From Apus apus (taxonomy: Eukaryota > Chordata > Aves > Apodiformes > Apodidae), in assembly GCF_020740795.1 (NCBI RefSeq), contig NC_067312.1:56821405-56885404 (forward strand): a stretch of DNA of 64,000 nucleotides, given 5' to 3'. How positions within the stretch are numbered: the first letter of the stretch is position 1; each line of letters starts with the position of its first letter. Both the position numbers and the translations under genes were made by a program. Below the pieces are notes generated by a model. The model was not told the origin of the DNA, made no database searches, and saw nothing but the letters and a program-made list of their open reading frames with translations. Below are positions 14,501 to 24,219 of this stretch, one piece after another.

Positions 14501-17500
14501 AAATATCCATCTGGTATGAGAATAGTTCATCATTGGAGGCTCAATGGCTCTAGTTGTTATAATAATTCATTTCAGGATATTAACTTTATTATTTCCCAAA
14601 TTCTCTATGGAACTAAATACTACATTATTGTGAATAATTAGTTAATCTAACACATGAATTTCTGTAGTACTGAAAGCATGTGACACGGTATAAAAAGATG
14701 GCACTAAGCACTGCATAAATGAATGCAGTTACACTGCAGGTGTCATGGAAGATAACTGAACATCAATTAAAATTTATGAAATATGCTTTCCTGCAATAAG
14801 AGACCAAGTTGCTCTGAAGTGCAACTACTTCCACTTACACATTAAAAACAAAGGAAAAAAGAAATACACAACATAATAATAAGCATTCTCTATGCTATAC
14901 TATTCATAATTCTTTGTGCAGTAAAAGTAACCCAGGGTTTTTTTGTATTTCAGAAAAATATAAGACTTTAACTTACAGCCTCATAAAATTAAACCTAAGT
15001 ATCAAAGAACAATTGTATTTGGTAGGAATTTCATTATCAAGCAAATTACTGTGACAACAGTCTATAGAGTTGATAAGTCTTTCTTTTAAAAGACAAAAAT
15101 TTCAAAAAGTGAAATACATATCATGCTCCCCTCTCTTATAAAGAAAATTAATCTAATTCATGTTTACATGCACATACAGAAAGATGTGCATCCCCACTAA
15201 GAGAAAGTCACGTAGAAACTCCAGGAGGCCAGTGTGGATGAGCAAGCAGCTACTAGAAAAGGTCAAACTGAAGAAGGACGCTTACAGAGGGTGGAAGCTA
15301 GGGCACGTATTTTGGGACGATTACTGAGAGGTTGTCTGAGCAGTCAGGGATCAGGTTAGGAAAGCAAAATCCCTGCTAGAATTAAATCTCGCCAAGGATG
15401 TTAAGAACAAGAAATGCTTCTATAGGTTTGTTGGGGAGAAAAGGACAAACAAGGAGAATGTAAGCCCTCTCCTGTAGGACACAGGCAAGATAGCCACACA
15501 GGATACTGAGAAGGCTGAGGTCCTCAATGACTTCTTTGCTTCAGTTTTCTCTGGCAAGTGCTCCAGTCTCAACACTAAGGCCAGAACAGGTGAAAACAGG
15601 GAATGGGAGAGTGAATTACCTCCCACTGTAGGAGCTTAAGAAGTAGCAGATTTGCTGGCTCTTTTTACTGCATAGCTGTGTTCCCAGTCTCACCCTGAAA
15701 GCTGTTTGCAGGGACAAAGGTTGACACACCTCATTTCTCTTCCTGAGCTGTATTTGTGGGGTCTCCTAAGGGGCACCAACACATAAGGAAGGAAGCTGAG
15801 AATCTTTGCAGTGCTGTCTTTCTTGGTCTTATCTTGACATGATCTTGGACTCTCTTAAAGCAAAGGCAGCAATTACTCCTGATAATGTTTTATTAGTAAT
15901 TGCTGTGATTATCTGTAATTGCCTGTGTTAACAGTGTGTCATGATTGGCAAGGTTCAGCTTAAGGTTCTCTGAAGGTGCATAAGTCTGTGGGACCTGATG
16001 GGATTCACCCACAGGTCCTGAGGAAGCTGGTGGATGCAACTGCTAAGCCTCTGTCCATCATATCTGAGAGGTCATGGCAGTCTGGTGAGGTTCCTGCTGA
16101 CTAGAAAAGAAGGAACATAGCCTCTATTTTTAAAAAAGGAAGACCCAGGGAACTACACGCCAGGCAGTCTCCCCTCTGCACCTAGCAAGATCATGGAGCA
16201 GATCCTTCTGGAAAGTCCACTAAGGCACATGGAATATAAAGAGGCAACTGGTGACAGCCAACACGGCTTCACTACGGGCAAATGGTGCATGACCAATTTG
16301 GTGGCCTTCTACAAGGGTACAGAGATGGTGGATGGTCACAGAGCAACTGACATCATCTACCTGGATTTGTGCAAGGCGTTTTACACTGTCCCACAAGACA
16401 TCCTGGTCTCCAAGCTGACAAGGCATGGATTTGACAGATGGACTACTCAGTGGATAAGAAATTGGCTGCATGGCCACACCCAGAGAGTTGTGGTTAATGG
16501 CTCAATGTCCAAATGGTGGCAGATGATGAGTGGTGTCCTTCAGGGGTCAGTATTGGGACCAGTGCTGTTTAACATCTTCGTCAGAGACACGGACAGTTGG
16601 ATTGAGTGTATCCTCAGCAAGTTTGCTGATGATACCAAGCTGTGTGGTGTGGTTGACACCCAAAAGGGAAGGGACCATCCAGAGGGATCTTTGACAGGCT
16701 GGAGAGGTGGGCCAATGCCAACCTCATGAAGTTCAACAAGGCCAAGTGCAAGGTCCTGGACATGGGTCGGCACAACCCCAAGCACAAATACAGGCTGGGG
16801 AGAGAATGGCTGGAGAGCAGCCCTGAGGAGAAGGACCTGGGTGTGGTAGTAGATGAGAAGCTCGACATGAGCCGCCAGTGTGTGCTGGAGCCCAGAGAGC
16901 CAATTGTGTCCTGGGCTGCATCAAAAGACGTGTGGCCAGCAGGGCCAGGGAGGTGATTCTGCCCCTCTGCTCTGGTGAGACCCCACCTGGAATACTGTGT
17001 GCAGTTCTGGTGCCCTCAGCACAAGAAAGATACAGACCTGTTGGAAAGGGTCCAGAGAAGGGCCACCAAGATGATCAAAGGCCTGAAGCACCTCTGCTAG
17101 GAAGACAGGCTAAGAAAATTGGGGCTGTTCAGCCTAGAAAAGAGAAGGCTCTGGGAAGACATTATAGCAGCTTTCCAGTACTTAAAGGGGGCCTACAGGA
17201 AAGCTGGGAAGGGGCTTTTCATCAGAGAAGATAGTGACAGGACGAGGGCTAATGGTTTTAAACTGAGAGAGAGAAGATTTAGGTTAGATATTTGGAAGAA
17301 ATTCTTCACTTTAAGGGTGGTGAGGAACTGGAATGGGTTGCTCAGGGACGTTGTTCATGCCCCATCCCTGGAGGTTTTTAAGGCCAAGTTGGACGAGGTT
17401 TTGTGCAACCTGGTCTAGTGGTAGGGTTCCCTGCTCATGCCATGGGGATTGGGACTGGATGATCTTTAAGGTCCCTTACAACCTTAATGACTCTATGATA

Positions 17501-20500
17501 TATGTATATGTATGCCCACACAAGTTTAAACCATTTTACCACAGCGTAACTCAAATTCGTACTTGAGGAGAAAGCCTTCATGACAACTATCTCCAATGTC
17601 ATCATCATTTAGCACTGTGTCAGTTATCTGAAATGCAAGTAAATACAGAAGTTAGACAATGATCTGTGAAACCTTCATTTTAATTGATCTGTAGTTTCAA
17701 TGATAGGTGGGACCTGTTTGGTAGCTATGTAAGCTAAGTTTTAAGACTGTGCAAAAAAACACAACCTGAAGATCTTCTGACTTCAGCCAAAGCATTTTGA
17801 AAATGAGAAAGGCACTATATAATTAACTGTTCCTCACCAGTCACAAATATGATTCCTCCCAGTGGGTTTTTTTCTATAACCTTGTGCAGAATACTTGAAG
17901 TTAGTGCACATGAGATCACTTTTACTTCTTCCATGGAAACAGTAAACCGTGCTGAAACAGGTATCAACATTAAAACCATTTACATCCCCAATCATTTTGT
18001 TTTGTATCAAACAGCCTTTCCACTCCACTCTGAAAATGGTACCACCCTACACAGTCCATTTTGCTAAGTGCTGACCATAAAAACAACAGCTCGTCTGTTA
18101 TATTTGCCAAGCTAAACCAGTTATGTTAAACCATTCCCTACACCATTTAGGGGAACTTCATAACACAACAAAAATGTGCAAGAATTTGTGACAATGGAGA
18201 GGTTTTTTCTGTCAAAGAGAGCATCAAACCAGAGTACCAAAGCCACTTTTTAATTCAGATTGTGAAGAACACAAGGACTTACATCTATTTCTTCTGGAAC
18301 ACTGTGTGATTTCATAGATGAAAGAAGTTCCATTACAGGAATGACTTCTCCTGTCAGCATTGGAATGATGCTCTGGCCCTGCACAAAAAAGAACATTGAA
18401 TTAAAATTACATTGTGAAGTACTTTATTTCTAACATGAACTTGCAATATTACATACAAAATATCTTTAACTTCATATTGTTTGGAAGTGTGGTATGAGTG
18501 GAAATTGGCCTTTCTCAGTAATTGCAACCTGGAAACATACATTTTGCTTCTCAAGCTCATGCCTAAAATGTATTTCCAGGGTCCTATGCTAATTTTAATC
18601 AGTCTGATTGATCTTGACAATAACTATTCGGAATGAGATACTTTGATTATACCATTTATGTGCAATTACTGTTAAGCATTTTAGATCCAATTCTGATGTT
18701 TTAACATTAACAGAAAACCAAAACCAGGCGTATTAGTTATTAACATAGAAACTTATCTGCTTTATCACAAAAAAAACGGAAGCCATAAATTCATATTTAG
18801 TTTCAGAAATCAAATTCTTTACATAAATCTTATCCATCAGGTCTCTAATCACATTCCAACATGACAGACTCTGTATATCTCTGTAACTTGAAAAGGTTAA
18901 TGGCCTAGTGAAAAACCATCCTTGAAAGGAGGCGAGCATGAATCTATGGAAGCTACTAACTCTACAGAGCTTTGAGTTCAAGTAAATGACTTTCCATTTC
19001 TGAAAGGTAATATTCTTCATAGATTTCCACTTTACCCATAAAGCACTGAAACATATTTTCCTTCAACTTGTTCACAGCTTCCATCATTCTATCTTCAGAA
19101 ACTGCCTCCTGTGTATGGCAGGTCATCAGCCAGTCCAAAGTATCTTCCTGGATTCCAAAAATAAGAAGCAGCACCAACTTCTACAGTCACCCGATGCAAT
19201 GACATAGTTTTGTGGTGGTGTGCCATATGCATCAAGACGGTCCTTACCTGATCCTCCATTCTCTCCGTGCCTTCCAAGACAATCTTCTGGAAATGTTCTT
19301 GCCTCTCCTGAGCAAGAGAAGCAGTTAAATATAAACGCTCTGATATTTGTTTATATATGTATGCACACAAGTCAAATGGTACAGTTTCTTCCCCGTGGAG
19401 GCACACTTCCAAGATTCAAATTTCGATGTTTGAGTCTTTTTTCTTTTACAGAGTTGACATGAGTGGGAATTTTAAACAGATCAGTGCTCCCTGCGCTGCC
19501 CCCCACCAAACCTCTCATGTGGTTGGGAAGGAGTTGCAGGGAAAAGGGTGTGATGACAATGGCGAAACACTGTTTCTTCATTACAGAGTAAGAAAATGTA
19601 AAATTATCAAGATTATGGTCCAGAATTCCACTCTTGTATGGATTTTTATTTTCAAATGGATATGGTACAAACTGATGGCTCCAGATGCAGCAAAGGAAAA
19701 ATGAGATCTTCTGAATAAGAAAAATTGTTTGGGGAGAGTAGGAAAAACAGGACTTTTTATTTTTCCCACATCTTGAGACACTCGTACATCTTCAAAGCAT
19801 TGTTTTATAGCCAACTACAGAAGACATGAAACCTCAAAATACACAGACCACCATGTGTAAGAGACTGGACAAAATTCTCAAAACAGACTCATCAGCAATT
19901 GAGAGGCAAACTGCATTCATAACGCAACATACAAGGGAATCAAGTTTTCACAAAGAGAATTTGGCATTAATCACTGGAAAAATCAATACACACAAAAAAT
20001 GGAAGATGTTGTGAGAACTAATCTTTTGCTAGATGCTGACAGGTTATTGTATTTTTATTGGTTACTCATGTGTTTTCTTTGAAGTAATCAACTTCAAGCA
20101 GGAAATGAGTTTACGTAACTTTTTTTTTTTTAGCAGAAAATAGGGAACAAGCTACAGGAACTTGCTCTAAAACAGTTACATAACTTGTCTAACCATCTAA
20201 CAGAAGTATCTGGGAAAAAAAATACTGGAATGTGGCAGATTCCTGCAGGATATATCCATCCGTGTCAGTGAAGATATCTGTGACAATGAAGATCGCTTGC
20301 TTTGAAAGAAGTCAGTCTTCATAAAAATAAGGCTGAACAAAAGGTGAAAGCCACTTCCTTTCAGAAATGTAACTGCTCAAAATTATAACACAAACATCTG
20401 GAACATGACATTGAAGATGATAAAGGTGGCTTCTAATCTCATTTAGACAACTTCCTTGAAGATGCTTGCCTTTCTTGGCCAGTTTAAACACTTTTCCATT

Positions 20501-22376
20501 TTTCTCATAGTCCTTGAGTTCAGAAGGTTTCTTCTCTTCTAAAATCTGGCTGGAACTTTTGTCCATCTCTACAAAGAACTCATGAGAGCTGGTTGCCACA
20601 AGCATTAGAAATTCCAGAACAGATAGACAGTTCCTTTCAGATACAACTTCAACATTTTTTTGCTCAGTTGTAGCCATAGTTGCTGAACTGTCTCAAATTG
20701 CAAACTACAAAATGAATTTTAATTCAGCATTACTGTCCTACAACTCATGGCTAAATATTAATCTATTTCAGAATGTATCACTGTCTCAGCTAACCCCGTT
20801 GACCTATCTGCTTCAAAGACACCTGGAAATGAGTGAAGAACTTAATAAATGATTTCTAAGGGAACTAGTAAAAAACTTTGTTGCTCTCAAAGCCACTTGA
20901 AGACTATTTCTCCTGTGGAAACACACTGATACGGATCAATGACCAAAAAGTGAGCAGACACAGTTAAGAATGATGGACAATTCTTGTTTGAACACTCACA
21001 TTAAAAGTCAATACAGAGAAATGGCAGAGAAGCAATGTAGTCAAGAACATGAGATAGCACTCAAATCAAAAGAACTAATATTCAGAAGGCTTTTAGAAGA
21101 CTCAATGAAGAATGAAATGTTTGTGTTTCTATGGTATTGAAAAGAAACATTATGTCCTATCCTTCCTCTGAAAAAACAGAAGTACCAAGTGACAACGCCA
21201 TGGACAACACTACCAACCATCATCAGGCAATACAGCAAAAAAACAACGGAGTGTTCATGGAGCAAAAGGGAACACCACCACAAAAATTAACATCAGCAGA
21301 TTATTTCTTGAATTCTAGTTTAGATTTAAAACACTCAAAATGGAAATTTCAAGTATGTTGACTAGAGGACTCAAACAGAAGAGGAACAAAAGCTTTATCA
21401 GACAAACATGTGTCACCATACACATTACAGCTGACATACAGTCTACTGGTCTAAGACAACTAGTAACCCATGAAGATGACAGAGATTTTAATTTTTATTA
21501 TTAGAATGTTATTTATTTTAAACAAGAACACATAACAATTTTCATTTAATTAGGAAATATCAGTAACATACCCAAAGAGTTGCAATTCTTCAGAAAAAAT
21601 TGGCACATTTTCCTTTCTGAATTTTCTAACTATAAATATTTGGACTAAAGTAAATACTGTAATACTGTAACAACAATAACATAAATTATATCAGTTAGCT
21701 TTTTCTGGAACTCAACAGTGAAAACAATTATTTGAAACACAGTAAATTTATAATTCTACCTTGTTTAACCACAGTTAAAAGTAACTATTTATATCAATTT
21801 TAGAGAGATGTAAAACTGTATGGGATACCTGTTTTACCTAGATATTCTAGTACAGGTTCAGTACAGTACAGAATCTTGCTTCTGCTCAAGACAGTTTGGA
21901 CAATTATTTTTAGTAACAAACAATAAACCTACCTTATGCATCCATATTCTTCCTTTCCTTATAATATGCGTTAGTCTATCCACGCACACTCTGTGAAGTG
22001 GCAGGTAGAAGCCAAGTTCACTTTGTGGAAGTATAATTGATAGTCCGTATGTGCTTCTGTCTCCATTCCAGTTTCCATCAAAGATTAAGGACACAATTAT
22101 TACTCTTTTTTCTGCCAAGACGAAGAACTTCACATCTATTGCACCACTTTCTGCATTCCGAAGTATTTCTCCATTCAAGGTGTGGTTAGCAAGGAAAGTT
22201 ATTTCTCCATCACTGAGAAGTACCTGTTCTGTCCTTGGGGCCCAGATATGCCGCACTCGGGGGCCGAGAATATTGTCCCAGTAAGCAAAAGTGGCAGCTA
22301 ATAAAGGTGACTCGCCATTCAAAGAGATCTCTGTTTTAGCAACTGCAGGAGATGGTGGTGGACAAAGAGCTGACAT
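7838..22376 (-). CDS. C9orf72: C9orf72, guanine nucleotide exchange factor C9orf72 homologue (DENN family), complete
   Basis: C9orf72 is a DENN-family protein that works in a complex with SMCR8 and WDR41, with roles in autophagy, lysosome function and Rab/Arf control. Ten coding exons were placed by GT/AG sites on the minus strand: 21933-22376 (coding part), 19248-19307, 18283-18378, 17563-17627, 14245-14317, 10675-10791, 9719-9954, 9161-9218, 8107-8216 and 7838-8024. They join in frame to 1,446 bp, 481 residues plus stop, and internal exon lengths match human as I recall them. Recognisable blocks are [18 protein letters not shown] near the N-terminus (longin/uDENN part), TLCLFLTP, a long conserved stretch around [15 protein letters not shown], and the C-terminal [13 protein letters not shown]. 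No stop or frameshift was found. I chose the start giving MSALCPPPS, like human; an in-frame ATG six codons upstream exists. Confidence 0.97.
8534..8970 (-). mobile_element. CR1 LINE 3' fragment in a C9orf72 intron
   Basis: The plus strand has the reversed CR1 3' end 'ggtttgtgttggaaggga', then 'accaggttgctcc' and 'tgccagtgtttcaccaccct'. It continues through the motif 'agcctgtccccatagcagag' into 'gaactgggcaccgtactcca', near the end of the reverse-transcriptase frame. It lies between exons 9 and 10, in sense orientation to the gene, and is decayed. Confidence 0.85.
11498..11593. repeat. (TATC)24 tetranucleotide microsatellite
   Basis: There are 24 uninterrupted copies of TATC (GATA on the other strand) in 96 bp, in the C9orf72 intron between exons 6 and 7. 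A pure run of this length is expected to vary between individuals. Confidence 0.97.
13474..13518. repeat. Short imperfect tandem repeat around 'tgatgtag'
   Basis: Three near-copies of a 'tgatgtag + caatgtat' type unit of about 16-18 bp lie in the intron between C9orf72 exons 6 and 7. The small size suggests simple slippage. Confidence 0.6.
15200..17505 (+). mobile_element. CR1 LINE, long 5'-truncated copy antisense in a C9orf72 intron
   Basis: This plus-strand CR1 starts within the region before the reverse transcriptase and runs to a normal CR1 3' end ('ggactggatgatctttaagg', then 'gactctatgat'). The best frame, 16,193-16,729, shows CR1 reverse-transcriptase hallmarks: [31 protein letters not shown] and FADDTKL. 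Frameshifts and stops elsewhere (for example after 'EVPAD' and beyond 16,729) make it inactive. It sits antisense to C9orf72, and its 3' end stops about 60 bp from the exon 5 splice donor at 17,562. An unrelated segment interrupts it at about 15,655-15,975. Confidence 0.9.
15655..15975. other. Non-CR1 segment nested in the CR1 copy
   Basis: The CR1 frame is recognisable up to about 15,650 and resumes at 'cataagtctgtgggacctg' ([11 protein letters not shown]). The roughly 320 bp between do not read as CR1 in any frame and contain no motif I recognise. This could be a nested insertion or a decayed stretch. Confidence 0.45.
18962..19153 (-). other. Unexplained open frame after an acceptor-like site in C9orf72 intron 3
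   Basis: Right after a good acceptor ('ttggaatccag') the minus strand stays open for about 61 codons to a stop. The encoded segment is acidic and helical-looking ([10 protein letters not shown] near the start, [18 protein letters not shown] near the end). Exon 3 ends in phase 0, so splicing to this acceptor would give a truncated C9orf72 with a new tail. No family was recognised; chance is possible. Confidence 0.3.
20121..20677 (-). other. Unexplained 121-codon open frame in C9orf72 intron 2
   Basis: An ATG-initiated minus-strand frame at 20,312-20,677 begins [15 protein letters not shown] and has a mixed, protein-like composition. Past its TGA the same frame continues readable for about 40 more codons (including [11 protein letters not shown]). 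An A11 run on the minus strand follows at 20,121-20,131, as in a processed copy. I do not recognise the product. It may be an old retrocopy, a nested exon, or chance. Confidence 0.3.
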
Positions 22377-22418
22377 GCCTGTTTCCTCTCTCATGTATAA
22401 CCAAATTGCTTACATTAC
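21933..22418 (-). other. C9orf72: C9orf72 exon 2 with a start-stop uORF and an alternative in-frame ATG
   Basis: The exon begins after a polypyrimidine tract and AG at 22,419-22,420 and ends at an AAG|GTAGGT donor. Its 42 bases of 5'UTR hold ATGTAA (plus coordinates 22,410-22,415), a start codon immediately followed by a stop. A second ATG at 22,392-22,394 is in frame with the main start and would add six residues (MREETG). The main start at 22,376 gives the length and N-terminus expected for the family. Confidence 0.75.
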
Positions 22419-23685
22419 CTAAAAAACCAAAGGTTTCATAGAAGGAAAAACAAAATTATAGCAGCACTCACTATGATCTCAACTTCTTTTGCTTCCAATT
22501 AAGACTTCAAGAGACCTGAGGTTTCATTGCAGACTTCATTCAAGAAGGAAATGTATATGCATACCTTCCACAGAGCAAACAGCTTTCAAAAGGTTAGTCA
22601 TCCAGACCTCAAATAGCCTTTACTCACTATGCAAGTATCACTCAATTTGCCTAACAAAACTGACAATACAATAAATATATCCATTACATCATGGTGACAC
22701 ACAGTGTTGTCATACATGATAAATACTCAGGACTTTATAGAACATACCGATGGAAAATCCTGCACATTGCATAGACAAAAATCGTTAAATATTTTCCCTT
22801 GGCATTTCCAAAAACTCCACAGCTTCCCCATTTTGATAAGGCTGCAGAAAATAACAGGAAGCTTCATCTTTTCTACAAGTTATACTAAAGTTACAGGAAC
22901 ACATTAAATTAAAAAGTTTTATCCACAAATTCAACCCAGAGTGGAAAACTACAAGAAGCTAAAATGCCATTTTTGAAACCAAACCTCACATGACCAGAAC
23001 TCAGCTGTCCTTTCCCCTCTGCCTGCAGCACTCCACAGGACAGAGGAAAGGAACCCCCGCAGTACCAAAGGAGGAGCAGTAATACCCATCTCACTGGCAC
23101 AGTTCTAACTCACCAGACCTACGGCACCGTTTCATATGTATTAAGTTTTGTTTTTTTCTTTTCTCTCCGAGTGTCCCTAACAGGATTGTCCAGGCGCACC
23201 TCCTCCATGGGCTTCTCGGGCCCGACCCAACCACACTAGGCCATCCCCTGCCGGTGACCGGCCTGGCTGGCGGAGGGGAAGGGCCGTCTGAGGCACCTGA
23301 TGGGACTGCACTGTTTTTGGGGAAGATGAAAGCGTCGGTCACCACTGCCTCCTCACGCTCATGGGCTAACGAGACTTTCCCTCACCACAGCCTTTCCAGA
23401 GAAGCCGGCTGCTGCCAGCTAAGGCAGCTGCAGCACTCGGCGACCGCCCCGGGAACGAACCACCGCGCTCGCAGCCTGGATGAGGCCCGTTCCGCACCCT
23501 CCAGGTCTGGTCTGAACTTTGGAAAGCACCCACTTCCCGGGGAGGCGGCTGGAAGCCGCGCCTCCAGGAGGCGCAGCTCCTTCCCTCCGCCAGCAGCAGA
23601 GGAGGACGGCAGCCCCGGAGAGCAGCGAGCACCACGGCCCCACGGCCCCCCCGGCCCCACCGCCCCAGCCCGCCGCCCGCCTCAC

Positions 23686-23790
23686 CTGCGCGCCGCCCGC
23701 CGCGCATGCGCCCGCCCCCCTCCCGCTGCCCGCACGGCGGCCTCCGCGCCGCTGCCGCGCAGGCGCGGAACCGCCCCTGGCGGGCGGGGC
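23686..23790 (-). other. C9orf72: Candidate non-coding first exon of C9orf72
   Basis: A clean donor (CGCGCAG|GTGAGG on the minus strand, intron starting at 23,685) lies within the CpG island about 1.3 kb upstream of exon 2. The exon's 5' end is not defined by the sequence; the right limit given is a guess near the GC boxes. The human gene likewise has non-coding first exons in a CpG island. Confidence 0.5.
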
Positions 23791-23940
23791 AGGGAGGCGG
23801 GCGCGGCTGGCGCCGCCCACGGAGCTTGCGGGGCGGGCGGGCGAGCTGCGGGGGCGGCGGGGCGGGGCGGGGCCGCGCTGCGCGGCCTGCTGGCACTAGT
23901 AGCCTGGAGGGGGCGTTACCCTGCGGGCAGCGGCGGGAAA

Positions 23941-24156
23941 ATGGCGGCCGGCAGCGCTGGTTGCGCTGAGACGGCCGAGAGCTGTGGCGGCGGCCTGCGC
24001 CGCGGCGGCGAAGAGCAGGGCCCCGTGTTCCCTGGGAAGGACAGGGCACCTGAGCCGGGTCGCTCTGTGGGGGTGAACAACCCTAAACCAGCCCCGGGGC
24101 CTGTACGAAAGGCAAGAGCAGCTTGTGAAGGAAGCAAGGAGAAGCCCCAGCTGCAG
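23941..24156 (+). CDS. Candidate divergent first coding exon, product unknown
   Basis: An ATG in a YY1-type AAAATGGCGGC context opens a frame running exactly 72 codons to a splice donor (CTGCAG|GTAGCT); read through, the frame stops at 24,213. The peptide starts MAAGSAGCAETAES, then is Gly/Arg- and Pro-rich and ends in a Lys-rich stretch before PQLQ. Low complexity and CpG content mean it could be open by chance. I found no partner exon with confidence. The next gene to the right has its own ATG at 26,128, so this exon might instead belong to its 5' end or to a non-coding divergent transcript. Confidence 0.3.
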
Positions 24157-24219
24157 GTAGCTGAGGAAGCTGCGTTGCGCCAGGTGCATGATTTTTTGTG
24201 GAGAGCCTTTTAAATTTAA

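Larger units (their letters stand above)
23400..24165. promoter_or_regulatory. C9orf72: CpG-island promoter of C9orf72, possibly bidirectional
   Basis: The GC- and CpG-rich block stands out sharply from AT-rich flanks. It holds an NRF1-type palindrome GCGCATGCGC at 23,702-23,711, a second NRF1-like GCGCAGGCGC near 23,757, Sp1-type GC boxes at about 23,829-23,840 and 23,850-23,872, and a YY1-type AAAATGGCGGC at 23,938-23,948. No TATA box was seen. It lies just upstream of the C9orf72 coding exons. The YY1 motif and an ATG with an open frame face right, away from C9orf72, suggesting divergent transcription. Confidence 0.8.

Noticed and set aside
19095-19412. 105-codon minus-strand frame spanning C9orf72 exon 3
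   Set aside because: Only the 60 bp exon is coding; the rest reads through both splice sites into introns.
23254-23940. Upstream part of a 319-codon plus-strand frame across the CpG island
   Set aside because: CpG-rich DNA has few stop codons; the peptide is Ala/Pro/Arg low complexity and overlaps the C9orf72 promoter and first exon. Only the part from the ATG at 23,941 was kept as a weak candidate.
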